Of a DNA stretch of 64,000 bases, positions 45,693 through 54,137 are shown in pieces. The translations under genes were made by a program, and so were the position numbers. Numbering within the stretch: position 1 is the first letter of the stretch; each line of letters begins with the position of its first letter. Source of the DNA: Cellulomonas sp. C5510 (lineage in GTDB: Bacteria; Actinomycetota; Actinomycetes; Actinomycetales; Cellulomonadaceae); the NCBI RefSeq assembly GCF_019797765.1, contig NZ_CP081862.1, positions 1,240,001 to 1,304,000 of the forward strand. Direction: 5' to 3'. A model generated the notes under the pieces. That model made no database searches, was not told the DNA's origin, and was given only the letters and a program-made list of their open reading frames with translations.

Positions 45693-46782
45693 CGGACTCC
45701 AGCCCGAGCTGGACCGCGAGCGACCTGACGGCCTCCACGGTCTGCTGTCGACACCAGCTCGGGTCCTGGGAGGCCTCGGGGAACACCTGCTGCAGCGTCA
45801 GCGAGCGACCCTGCCGCTGGATGCCGGCTCGCGCGACGAGGTCGTCATCGACGAGAACGGCGAGCGCGTAGGGGCCGTACCTCCTGCGCGCGGCGGGCTT
45901 GTACGCCTCGAACACGTAGTCGAACCCGAACAGGCGGCGGGTCCGTGCCCGGTCCCTGATGAGGTTGTCGAACGGTCCGATCAGCCGGGGTCGTGGCTGC
46001 GCGGTCCTCGTCGCGGCGGGTTCGAGGACCCAGGCTGTGTCCGGCCACCCCTCGATCCTCGCCCGTGCGTGACCCCGCGAACGGAGCGTGGCGGCGACCA
46101 GATCGGCGCGCAGGTGGTAGTACGTCGCCACCTCCTCGGTCGTGGCGACGCCGAGCGCCGCCAGCGCACGCTCGGCCAGTGCCGCGACGCACTCGTCGGG
46201 TGCGAGGGTCTGGTCCAGCTGCTCGACCGGGACGGCTCGCCCGACGAGGTCCAGGACGCGCTCGCCCCGTCGGCGTCTCGTGCAGGCGAGGTCTCCTCGC
46301 CACACCATGTGCTCGGCTGCGCGCTTGGTCGCTGACCATCCCCAACCACCGCCGGTGCGGTCGTCTCGTTGCAGCTCGCGGATGGTCAACCCGTGCTCGC
46401 TGTCGGCGATCAGCTCTCGGACCCGCTGTCGCACCTCCGGTGGTGGAGTGTCGGCCCGGTCACGGGCGCGAGAACGGTGGATCTCGAACAGTGGCCAGTC
46501 GCTGATCGGCATGACGCACGCTGCGTGCGTGTAGGTCTCGAAGGTTGCGGCGGGTTCGTCGACCGGCCACAGCTCGCGGTCGACCCCGCTGACCGGACGG
46601 ACGGTCGTCCGGGCCGCGCACGTGAGCAGATGCGCTCGCGCGACGCGAGTGAGCGGGTCCATCTGGAGCAAGCCGATGCGTTCCACGATCCGTGCGGTGC
46701 TCGTCTCGTCGTCGTGCAGGCCCTGCGCGGTCACGGCGAGACTGCGTGCTCGCGCGACCGGCATCCCGGTCTCAGATCGCAT
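45685..46782 (-). CDS. Winged-helix DNA glycosylase, YcaQ/AlkX type (HTH_42)
   Basis: 365 residues. The family catalytic motif is seen as Q40-M-D42 in RIGLLQMDPLTRVARAH: this QxD form is that of E. coli YcaQ (AlkX), whereas azinomycin-resistance AlkZ has QxQ. THAACVMPISDW matches the YcaQ AHEACFMPRSDF block, and LFGFDYVFEAYKPAARRRYGPYAL matches the C-terminal block. Known members unhook interstrand crosslinks and excise bulky N7 adducts. It is placed between an exporter and a decarboxylase in one operon, which suggests self-protection or detoxification rather than general repair. ATG overlaps the MFS gene by 11 bases. Confidence 0.88.
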   Translation of the reverse strand: MRSETGMPVARARSLAVTAQGLHDDETSTARIVERIGLLQMDPLTRVARAHLLTCAARTTVRPVSGVDRELWPVDEPAATFETYTHAACVMPISDWPLFEIHRSRARDRADTPPPEVRQRVRELIADSEHGLTIRELQRDDRTGGGWGWSATKRAAEHMVWRGDLACTRRRRGERVLDLVGRAVPVEQLDQTLAPDECVAALAERALAALGVATTEEVATYYHLRADLVAATLRSRGHARARIEGWPDTAWVLEPAATRTAQPRPRLIGPFDNLIRDRARTRRLFGFDYVFEAYKPAARRRYGPYALAVLVDDDLVARAGIQRQGRSLTLQQVFPEASQDPSWCRQQTVEAVRSLAVQLGLESDV

Positions 46783-48061
46783 GCGACGCCGCTTCCTCTG
46801 CAGGGCGCGGTGCGAGCGTGCGTGCGGTGCGGAGCAACCAGCAGCCGATGAGCACCGTGCCGACCGCCAGCACGGACTGTGCGAGCGCGAGCGTCCGGGC
46901 GCCCGGGGCGACGGCGGTCAGCAACCCGGCGGCGGTGATCCCGATGGTGTAGCCGACGTTGTTGCCCACGGGAACCCACGTGTTCGCCTCATGTCGCACG
47001 TCCTCGGGCAGGCCGTCGTCGATCATGAGGTAGCTGTTGATGTACAGGGGCGTGACCGCGAGTCCGCTCACCGCCAGGACGACGGCGAGCCCCCAGGCGC
47101 TCGACCACGTGAGAGCAGCGGTCGCGAGCGGGCCCGCGAATGCCAGGAGCAGCACGGCGTGGCGCGTGCGCAGCGACGCTCGCCACGTGACCAGCGCGTA
47201 TCTGAACCCTCCGACGACGCCTCCCAGGCTGATCGCGCCCATGAGGTATCCGGTGCGGTCGAGCCCACCGGCAGACGCGGTCGCGACCTGCGGGACCAGG
47301 AGCCCGAGCCACCCCAGGCTCGTGCCCATCATGACCAGCGGCAGGACGATCTGCCGCAGCGACGGTTGAGCGATCGGTCCGGCCACCGTGCGAAGGCGTG
47401 CGCGCCAGGTGCGGGGTGTCCTCTCCGCTGCGCGTGGTCTCGCCGCCGGCGGACGTCGCAGCGCGGTGCGGAAGTGGCTCGACGTGAAGACGAGCAGGCT
47501 GCCACCGACCGCCGCGGCGGTCACGGCCCACAGGCCCTGCTGCGGCGACATGGCGAGCAGCAGGGCCGAGGCCACCACCGGTCCGAGCAGGAACCCCGTC
47601 TCCTCGAGGAGCGAGTCGACGCTGTGGAGGAGCTTGACCTGCCGTTCCGTCCGCCCGATCTCGGCCCACGCGGACCTGATGACAGCGTCCACCGCCGCAG
47701 GCGCGACCGCGGCGAGTACGCACGCGACGTAGATCAGTACCAGCGCCGCTCGGTCGTCGCCGACGACCGCGACGAACAGCACGAGCGTCACCGCTGCCAC
47801 GAGCGTCTGCGGCAGCACGACCCGGGACCGCCCGAACCGGTCGATGAGCCGCGCACGGAACGGGGTGCTGAACGTCGCGACGGCGACCCGGACCGCTTGG
47901 ACGCTCGCTGCGATCACGAGCCCCCGCGTATCGGCGACGGCGATGAGGAGAGCCACGGGGAACGCCGCACCGGCCACCCGACGCACCACGATGATCATGA
48001 ACAACCACAACGCTCGCGGATCGCCGAGCACCGCACGCTCCGTGCCGGGCGGCCTCATCAC
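46772..48061 (-). CDS. MFS transporter, probable exporter
   Basis: 429 residues with about 12 hydrophobic segments and a central cytoplasmic loop near residues 195-230 (Arg/Pro-rich). The loop between helices 2 and 3 reads RARLIDRFGRSRVVLP, the MFS motif A position (normally GxxxDRxGRR). GTG start (48061) with GGAGGA 5 bases upstream and a 4-base overlap with the preceding stop; an ATG is directly next. Two unusually long operon overlaps flank it. Substrate unknown; an efflux role is inferred from the neighbouring DNA glycosylase. Confidence 0.85.
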   Translation of the reverse strand: MMRPPGTERAVLGDPRALWLFMIIVVRRVAGAAFPVALLIAVADTRGLVIAASVQAVRVAVATFSTPFRARLIDRFGRSRVVLPQTLVAAVTLVLFVAVVGDDRAALVLIYVACVLAAVAPAAVDAVIRSAWAEIGRTERQVKLLHSVDSLLEETGFLLGPVVASALLLAMSPQQGLWAVTAAAVGGSLLVFTSSHFRTALRRPPAARPRAAERTPRTWRARLRTVAGPIAQPSLRQIVLPLVMMGTSLGWLGLLVPQVATASAGGLDRTGYLMGAISLGGVVGGFRYALVTWRASLRTRHAVLLLAFAGPLATAALTWSSAWGLAVVLAVSGLAVTPLYINSYLMIDDGLPEDVRHEANTWVPVGNNVGYTIGITAAGLLTAVAPGARTLALAQSVLAVGTVLIGCWLLRTARTLAPRPAEEAASHAI

Positions 48062-48756
48062 GCTGTTCCTCCGACGACGTCCGCGGACTCGTCCACCTCG
48101 AGGCGCGCCTGGATCGACGACCGGTGCAGCAGCACGAGCCTGGCGATCGGGTCGCCGCGCTGGATCGAGACGTCACCGGTCGGACGAAATGCCAGCGAGA
48201 TGCCTCCGGCGCCGATGCTGCGTCGTAGCTGTCGCGCTGTCAGCACGCCCGGCGGGACGTCGATCCCGGGTACCCCGATCGACTGCGTCAGCAGGAAGTA
48301 CTCGTCCGGGATGTCGACGGAGAAGCCGAGGCGCCACTCCACGGAACCGTCCCCGTTCGGAAGGAACACCGCTTCCCACGCGCCGGAGGAACCCCGGAAC
48401 TGGTGCAGACGGAGCCACGGAGAACGCGGCGCTGTGATGAAGCCACCGCTGCGGCTCCAGAACTCGGACGTCCCGGCCAGGCGGGCGATCTCGTTCGGAT
48501 CGGCCTCGGCGTCGACCTGCAGGTCGTGGACGGGCGAGACGGTGACGGTCAACGGGGCCCTGATGATCCAGCCGAGCTCCTGGCCCAGGACCCAGGGAGG
48601 GCACGCCTCCGGGTACCGCACGCGCCTGACGTACCGGAAGTGCTGGGCGAGCAGCGTGGCTTCGTCGTGGGCTGCCGTCCGGTCCGTGCGGTGCTTCTCG
48701 GGCGGCAATGCCCACTCGTACTCGCGCCGCACCGTCACAGCGGGGATCTCGGCCAC
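48058..48756 (-). CDS. Unrecognised protein of the accessory operon
   Basis: 232 residues, no signal peptide or membrane segment. The GTG start has GAGGAG 5 bases upstream. I see two parts. The first (about 35-135) is rich in Trp/Arg/Pro with CPPWVLGQELGWIIRAPLTV. The second (about 140-230) is beta-rich, with GVPGIDVPPGVLTARQL, GGISLAFRPTGDVSIQRGDP and IARLVLLHRSSIQARLEV. The whole recalls DUF6065-like proteins in layout, but I cannot confirm this. No metal- or nucleotide-binding motif. It lies between the propeller and the exporter. Confidence 0.75.
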   Translation of the reverse strand: MAEIPAVTVRREYEWALPPEKHRTDRTAAHDEATLLAQHFRYVRRVRYPEACPPWVLGQELGWIIRAPLTVTVSPVHDLQVDAEADPNEIARLAGTSEFWSRSGGFITAPRSPWLRLHQFRGSSGAWEAVFLPNGDGSVEWRLGFSVDIPDEYFLLTQSIGVPGIDVPPGVLTARQLRRSIGAGGISLAFRPTGDVSIQRGDPIARLVLLHRSSIQARLEVDESADVVGGTA

Positions 48757-49558
48757 CAGTTCTCCTCGTGCCAGGTGGTGGTGCCGGCCTCGGACCGGCC
48801 GGGATCCGGCGGGTCTCCTCGAGGGTCGTCAGGTCGATGACGACGACCTCGGAGCGCGCCTCGATCGTCGCGAGCGCGTAGCGCCCGTCGGTGGTGAACG
48901 TGATGGCGCGGCCGCCGATGCTGCCGAGCTCGATCTGCGTCACGACGCCGGAGTGGATGTCGATGACCGAGAGGTACGTCGCCTGTGTGTTCGCGACGAA
49001 GAGACGACTGCCGGAGGGGTCGAGCGCCGGCGCGTACGGGTGAGCGGTGCTCCCGACGTCGAACGTCTCGACGATCGCGACGTCCTCCACCCGCCCGGTG
49101 GCGAGTCCGGCGAGGTCGATCTTCGCAATGACACCGTCTCCCCAGATGCAGACGAACGCCCAGCGGCCATCAGGGGTGATCGCCATGTGCCGCGGGTCGC
49201 GACCGGTGCCGATCTGGCGCACCTCGACGTTGAGGGCGAGGTCCACGATCGACAGCGAGTCGGAGCCGGAGTTCGAGACCAGCAGGTACGTGTCGCCCGG
49301 TACGATCCCGAGGCCGCGCGGACCGTGGCCGACCTCGATCCGCCGTGCCTCCTCGAGAGAGACGGGGTCGATCTCCGAGATGGTGTTCTGACTCGTGTTC
49401 GACACGAACCCTCGTCCGTGGGCGGTGAACTTCACGGCCCCTCGCGGCGCGTTCCCGACGCGGATGCGCTGGAGCAGGCGGTGCTCGTCACCCGCCTTGC
49501 CGATCACTGAGATGGTCCCGTCATCGGTGTCGGTCGAGAAGATCTGGATGTCGCTCAT
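48735..49558 (-). CDS. YVTN-type beta-propeller protein, apparently frameshifted near its end
   Basis: First gene of the operon. Six propeller blades of about 40 residues are visible, with repeated motifs such as PDGRWAFV, DPSGSRLFVANTQ, SLSIVDL and VVVIDLTTLEETRRIPAG. There is no signal peptide. ATG start with a GGGGG tract upstream. After RRIPAG the original frame runs 190 codons out of phase across the next gene and stops only at 48173. Shifting by one base near 48794 gives instead a sensible end (SEAGTTTTWHEENWW…) with a stop at 48735-48737, overlapping the next start by 22 bases. This is either a one-base deletion or a sequencing error. Role unknown; such propellers usually bind proteins or ligands. 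Confidence 0.75.
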
Positions 49559-49680
49559 GTGTCCCCCAGGCGGCGATCCGGATGATTCGCGTCAGCGCCA
49601 ACGCGTTGACCATGGGGACACTGACACAATGACAGCGAGTGAGTCCACCTGTGACTCGCGTCGCCGGACGCTCGGCGCGG

Positions 49681-49686
49681 TAGCCT
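49681..49686 (+). promoter_or_regulatory. -10 element (TAGCCT) of the HSL-type esterase
   Basis: TAGCCT ends 8 bases before the GTG at 49695. Confidence 0.5.
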
Positions 49687-49694
49687 CGCCGGTC

Positions 49695-50648
49695 GTGGAG
49701 CTGGACCCGGAGTTCGTCGACGCACCCCCGCAGCCCGACCCGTCGGCGCCGCCCGAGACGTTCCCGAGCGGGACGCACGCCGAGCGCGTGGCGACCGCCC
49801 GGCGGATGCGCGCGGCGGACACCGGGCAGTTCGGGCCCGTACCGGCGCCGGGGGTCGAGCGCGCCGAGCTGTCCGTGCCGACCCGGGCCGGCTCGATCGC
49901 CGCCCGCCTCTACCGGCCGCACGGCGCCGCCCTCGGAGCGGGGTTCGCCGTCTGGGTGCACGGCGGCGGGTTCGTGCTCGGTGACCTCGACACGGCCGAG
50001 CACACGGCGGCCGAGCTCGCCCGGTGCTCGGGGCTGCCGGTCGTCAGCCTCGACTACCGGCGCGCGCCCGAGCACCCGTTCCCGGCGGCCGTCGAGGACG
50101 CGCAGGACGCCGTGACCTGGCTGACCGGGGAGGGTGGCGCCGGGCTGGGCCTGAGCGGGCCGTACGCGGTCGCGGGGGACTCCGCGGGCGCGTCGACGGC
50201 GCTCGCGGTGTGCCAGCTCGCGGTGCGCGGCGCGGCCCCGCGGCCGGCGTTCGCGCTGCTCGCGTACCCCGACGTGGACCACGTGACGACGCGCGCCGAC
50301 GAGCCCGACGAGATCGGCCTGCTGTTCGAGCGGTCGTACCTGCCCGACGACGCCGTGCGCACGGACCCGCTGGTCTCGCCGGTGCTCGCGCCGCCGGAGG
50401 TGCTGGCGGCGCTGCCGCCGAGCCTGCTGCTCATCGCGGAGCGTGACGGGTTCCGGGCCGGCGAGGAGCGGTTCGCCGAGCGGGTGCGCGCGGCGGGCGG
50501 CCCGCTGACGGTGCTCACGGCCGGCGGGATGCCGCACGGGTTCCTCGACCAGACGTGGCGCTCGCCGGTGGCTCGCACGCACGCCGTCGCGGCGTTCGGC
50601 CTGGTCGGCGCGGCGGTGCGGGAAGCCGCGGCGGCGGACGCCGGCTGA
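49695..50648 (+). CDS. Alpha/beta hydrolase, hormone-sensitive-lipase-like esterase
   Basis: 317 residues. The HSL-family oxyanion motif is VHGGGFVLGD, the nucleophile elbow AGDSAGASTALAV, the acid is in LLIAERDGFRAGEERF and the histidine in GGMPHGFLDQ. No signal peptide. GTG at 49695 follows the -10 hexamer; the frame is open further upstream but without similarity. Acts on short-chain esters; the natural substrate is unknown. Divergent from the propeller operon. Confidence 0.9.
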   Translation: MELDPEFVDAPPQPDPSAPPETFPSGTHAERVATARRMRAADTGQFGPVPAPGVERAELSVPTRAGSIAARLYRPHGAALGAGFAVWVHGGGFVLGDLDTAEHTAAELARCSGLPVVSLDYRRAPEHPFPAAVEDAQDAVTWLTGEGGAGLGLSGPYAVAGDSAGASTALAVCQLAVRGAAPRPAFALLAYPDVDHVTTRADEPDEIGLLFERSYLPDDAVRTDPLVSPVLAPPEVLAALPPSLLLIAERDGFRAGEERFAERVRAAGGPLTVLTAGGMPHGFLDQTWRSPVARTHAVAAFGLVGAAVREAAAADAG

Positions 50649-50668
50649 CGCGCGGGCCGGGGCAGGCG

Positions 50669-50714
50669 CGACGGCGGCCGGCCGGGACCCGCGCGTCCCG
50701 GCCGGCCGCCGTCG
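50669..50714. terminator. Bidirectional terminator, 20-base perfect stem
   Basis: Arms 50669-50688 and 50695-50714 are perfectly complementary with a 6-base loop CCGCGC. It lies in the 79-base gap between the convergent esterase and flavoprotein genes. Confidence 0.85.
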
Positions 50715-50727
50715 GTGCCCCCTGCGG

Positions 50728-52203
50728 CTACAGGCTCCCGGCCCCGATGCGCTCGGCGATGTCGTCGGCCGTCAGCCAGCCCGACGTGAGCGCGAAGCCG
50801 TTCGCCGACCCGGGGATCGGCAGGCTGTACGACTCACCGAACAGGCCGCCGGCGTCGCACCCCACGCTGTACAGGCCGGGGATGGGCCGGCCGTCCGCGT
50901 CGAGGCACCGCATCCGGTCGTCGATCCGGATCGCGCCCATCGTGACCATGATCCCGGTCTCCATCTTCACCGCGTAGAACGGCGGCGTCGTGACCGGGAG
51001 CAGGAACTTCGCGGCCTTGTGGAACCGGCTGTCGACGCCGTCCTCGCAGGCGGCGTTGTACGCGTCGACCTCGGTGCGCAGCACGGCGGGGTCGACGCCC
51101 ATCGCGGTCGCGAGGTCCTCGATCGTGTCCGCGCCGACGACGTTGGTGCGCGCGGGGTCGGTGGCGTCGGCCGCGATCTCGTCGGGCAGGCCGACCAGCT
51201 TCTCGCCGTTGCGCACGTAGATGCCGAGCCCGACCTCGTTGCCGTCCTCGACGAGGTGGCGCACGGTGCCGGAGTCGAAGACCGACCAGAACATCGCACC
51301 CGGCAGGCCTGCGACCACGTCGCCGGCGTTGCCGAAGCTGAGGGCCACCGCCTCGTCCGTGAAGCGGCGACCGTGCGCGTCGACCCAGAAGTACGGCTGG
51401 AACGCCGCGGCGTTGGTCTGGCTGGTGATCGCCTTGTCCCGCATGAACGGGAACAGCAGCAGCGTCCCGATCGACCGGTGCTCGGTGCCGCCCGCCTCGA
51501 GGACCATCCGCAGGCCGTCGCCGGTGTTGCCGGGGCCGCCGACGTTGATGAGCTTCTCACCCAGCGCGTCGTAGCGCGTGTAGCGGTCGACGAGCTCCGG
51601 GTTGGCCGCATAGCCGCCCGTCGCGACGACGACGGCCCGGGCGCCCAGCCGCACCGGGGCACCGTCCGCGTCCGTGGCGGTCACGCCGACCACCCGTCCC
51701 GACTCGTCCTGCAGCAGCGACGTCGCGCTGGTCCCGAGGAACACGTCGACCCCGCGGTGACGCGCATCGGCCTCGAGCAGCTCGATGAGGTGGGCCACCT
51801 CGCCCTCGGGCAGGTGCCATGTCACGAGCTCGCCGGGCTGGTCGACCGCGGTCACGGTGACGTCCTCGTAGACGGCGCCCTCCTCGTCCCGCATCTTGAC
51901 GATCGTCGTGGCCGCGTTCTCCACGAACCGGGAGACGATCGACGCGTCGGCCCGCCAGTGCGAGTAGTCCAGGTAGGTGTCGAACGCCTGCGTCTTCGTG
52001 ACCGTGATGCCCCGCTTGGCCTGCTCGTCGGACTCGAACGCCGCGTGCCCCTCCGCGAAGGCCGAGCTGCCGCCGGTGTGCTCCTCCTTCTCCAGCAGGG
52101 CGCACGTCAGGCCGTCCTTGGCGGCCTGCACCGCGCACGACAGGCCCGATGCACCCCCGCCGATGACGACGACGTCGTAGCGGGAGTCGAACTGCTCGCT
52201 CAT
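50728..52203 (-). CDS. FAD-dependent oxidoreductase, fumarate/urocanate reductase-like flavoprotein
   Basis: 491 residues. FAD-binding GxGxxG loop VVVIGGGASGLSCAVQA at the N-terminus; the substrate-side blocks KLINVGGPGNTGDGLRM, GRRFTDEAVALSFGN and the closing VTMGAIRIDDRMRCLDADG…GLYSVGCDAGGLFGESY are those of the succinate dehydrogenase/fumarate reductase flavoprotein group, which also contains urocanate reductases and ketosteroid dehydrogenases. No haem-binding CxxCH and no signal peptide, so it is cytoplasmic. It follows etfA by 31 bases, so ETF probably exchanges electrons with it. Substrate unknown. Confidence 0.87.
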   Translation of the reverse strand: MSEQFDSRYDVVVIGGGASGLSCAVQAAKDGLTCALLEKEEHTGGSSAFAEGHAAFESDEQAKRGITVTKTQAFDTYLDYSHWRADASIVSRFVENAATTIVKMRDEEGAVYEDVTVTAVDQPGELVTWHLPEGEVAHLIELLEADARHRGVDVFLGTSATSLLQDESGRVVGVTATDADGAPVRLGARAVVVATGGYAANPELVDRYTRYDALGEKLINVGGPGNTGDGLRMVLEAGGTEHRSIGTLLLFPFMRDKAITSQTNAAAFQPYFWVDAHGRRFTDEAVALSFGNAGDVVAGLPGAMFWSVFDSGTVRHLVEDGNEVGLGIYVRNGEKLVGLPDEIAADATDPARTNVVGADTIEDLATAMGVDPAVLRTEVDAYNAACEDGVDSRFHKAAKFLLPVTTPPFYAVKMETGIMVTMGAIRIDDRMRCLDADGRPIPGLYSVGCDAGGLFGESYSLPIPGSANGFALTSGWLTADDIAERIGAGSL

Positions 52204-52234
52204 GATGCTCTCCTGATCCGGACTCGTGACTGCT

Positions 52235-53242
52235 TCACCGCTGCAGTGCCGTGATGAGTGCCGGCACCACCTCGTACAGGTCGCCCACGGCGCCGTAGTC
52301 GGCGACGCGGAAGATGCGGGCGGCCCGGTCCTGGTCCACGGCGGCGACGACCTTCGCGCCGCGGACCCCCTCCAGGTGCTGGGGCGCCCCGGAGATGCCG
52401 ACCGCGAGGTACAGCCGGGGCGCGATGTGCCGACCCGACCGGCCGACGTAGCGGGACCGGTCCAGCCACCCGCGGTCGTCCGCCACCGGCATGGAGCACG
52501 CCAGCTCGGCGCCGAGGGCGTCCGCGAGCCGCTCGATGAGCGCGACGTCGTCGCGGGAGCGCACGCCGCGGCCGAAGGCGACGACCACGCGGGCGTCCTC
52601 CAGTCCGCCGGCCGGCTCCGCGGACGGGACCGTGCTCAGCGTCATGGCCGCCGGCGCGGCCGCGAGGGGCCGGACGGTCCCGGGCGACAGCGCAGTCGCA
52701 GCACCCTCGTCCTCGTCCTCGGCCGCGACGTCGACGACCAGGGCGAGCGGGGCGGGGGAGTCCACGGTCTCGACGACGGCCCCGTCGAGCAGTGCGCGCC
52801 GGACCGTCCACGCCGGCGCGACGGCGCCCGTCCCGCCGCCTCCCGCTGCGCCCGTGGCCACGGCCACCGGCACGACGTCGACCGCGCCGGTGAGCAGCCG
52901 GGCACCGACGAGCGCCGCGGCGGCGCCGAGGAGGACGCGGGAGGCGGGATGGCCGGTGCCCACGAGCAGTGCCGGCTGCTCGGCGGCGACCTGCACGGCG
53001 AGCGCCCCCGCGTACGCCTCGGCGGGCGTCCCGGTCCCGGGCTCGACCCACAGCACCGGGACCCCGGCCGCCGCGACGGCGTCCGCGAGCGGGCGCGGGC
53101 CCACGACGACGGCGCTGACCTCGGACCGCGCCCCCCGCGCGACGCGCAGCGCCGCCCGCCAGCCTGCGTCCGCGACGACCAGCCACGCGCCGCCCTCGCG
53201 GGCACCGGCGGGGCCGCGGGCGTCGCCCGGTCCGGCGCTCAC
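52235..53242 (-). CDS. etfA: Electron transfer flavoprotein subunit alpha
   Basis: 335 residues. The N-terminal domain is divergent and Ala/Gly-rich. The C-terminal FAD domain is well conserved: ARVVVAFGRGVRSRDDVALIE, YVGRSGRHIAPRLYLAVGIS, GAPQHLEGVRGAKVVAAVDQD and IFRVADYGAVGDLYEVVPAL. GTG start shares GTGA with the etfB stop, so the subunits are coupled. The protein carries electrons between a flavin dehydrogenase and the quinone pool or an acceptor reductase. Confidence 0.92.
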   Translation of the reverse strand: MSAGPGDARGPAGAREGGAWLVVADAGWRAALRVARGARSEVSAVVVGPRPLADAVAAAGVPVLWVEPGTGTPAEAYAGALAVQVAAEQPALLVGTGHPASRVLLGAAAALVGARLLTGAVDVVPVAVATGAAGGGGTGAVAPAWTVRRALLDGAVVETVDSPAPLALVVDVAAEDEDEGAATALSPGTVRPLAAAPAAMTLSTVPSAEPAGGLEDARVVVAFGRGVRSRDDVALIERLADALGAELACSMPVADDRGWLDRSRYVGRSGRHIAPRLYLAVGISGAPQHLEGVRGAKVVAAVDQDRAARIFRVADYGAVGDLYEVVPALITALQR

Positions 53243-53991
53243 AGCGCGCCTCCTGCCCGCAGGGCCGCCACGAGCTGCGCCGCCACCTCGTCGGGAGGGC
53301 CCTCGAAGACGTGCGTCGGCGCGGTCGGCGGCAGGTCGGTCCCGCGGCTCGTCACGTCCTCGACACCCGCGCCGATCTGCGCGAGCGTCAGGGGGGTCAC
53401 GGGCCGCCGCCGTGCCGCGAGCAGCTCCTTCATGCCGGGGACGCGGTGGGTCCCGGACTCGGCGGCGACCCCCAGCACGAGGGGCGGCGCGGCGGTGATC
53501 GTCTCGGTGCCGGACGGCGACCGGCGGGTGGCGCGCACCCGCGCGGGGGCACCCACGGCGTCGGCGGTCTCGGCGCTCGCGGCCGTGACACCGAGCACGG
53601 CGGGCCATCCGAGCAGACCGGCGAGCGCTGCCGGGACACCGGCGTGCTCCGCCGCATCCCCGACGACGACCACGTCCACCTCGTCGATCGCGCGGACGGC
53701 TGCCGCGAGGATCCCGGCTGTCGCCGCGTCGTCGGTGAGCAGGGGCGCGTCCCCGACGCACCACGTCGACCCGACCCCGCGGGCGAGGACCCAGCTGGCG
53801 TCCCCCTCACCCAGGGTCAGGCCCGTGACCTCCCCGCCGGTGTCCTCGGCGAGCTGCCGCGCGACCGCGAGCGCCGCCGGGTCGTCCTCGCCCGGGGCGG
53901 TCCTCGCGCCACGCCAGTCCACGGACCCGTCGGCACGGACGCTCGCGGCTCCCGTGTCGCGAGCCCACGAGTACACGATCACCACACGCAC
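53239..53991 (-). CDS. etfB: Electron transfer flavoprotein subunit beta
   Basis: 250 residues. GTG chosen because GGAGG lies 6 bases upstream and the product begins with VRVVIVYSWARD, the usual start of the family. The AMP-binding region GDASWVLARGVGS and DEVDVVVVGDAAEHAGVPAALAGLLGWPAV is present, and the MKELLAARRRPV block is near the C-terminus. First gene of etfB-etfA-flavoprotein. Divergence from ordinary ETF beta (weakly conserved loops) suggests a dedicated partner. Confidence 0.88.
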   Translation of the reverse strand: MRVVIVYSWARDTGAASVRADGSVDWRGARTAPGEDDPAALAVARQLAEDTGGEVTGLTLGEGDASWVLARGVGSTWCVGDAPLLTDDAATAGILAAAVRAIDEVDVVVVGDAAEHAGVPAALAGLLGWPAVLGVTAASAETADAVGAPARVRATRRSPSGTETITAAPPLVLGVAAESGTHRVPGMKELLAARRRPVTPLTLAQIGAGVEDVTSRGTDLPPTAPTHVFEGPPDEVAAQLVAALRAGGAL

Positions 53992-54137
53992 GCCGGACCT
54001 CCTCGTCGACCGGGCGCACGGCGACGTCCGGGTGCAGGGACGGCGTCGTGCGGCGCACGCCCCCGCGCGGTTCCACGATCTCGCCGCGCCGCCCTCGGTC
54101 ACCAGCACCGACCGGTCCGGCCGGGGCGACCGATCGG

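Noticed and set aside
45685..46782. AlkZ-type azinomycin resistance glycosylase
   Set aside because: The motif is QMD, the YcaQ/AlkX form, not the QxQ of AlkZ; annotated as AlkX type.
48173..48734. Propeller C-terminal domain running to the stop at 48173
   Set aside because: This part is the neighbouring gene read out of phase; a single-base frameshift explains it better.
50728..53991. Electron-bifurcating ETF complex
   Set aside because: No extra FAD-binding motif in EtfB or bifurcating partner could be recognised; sequence alone does not support it.
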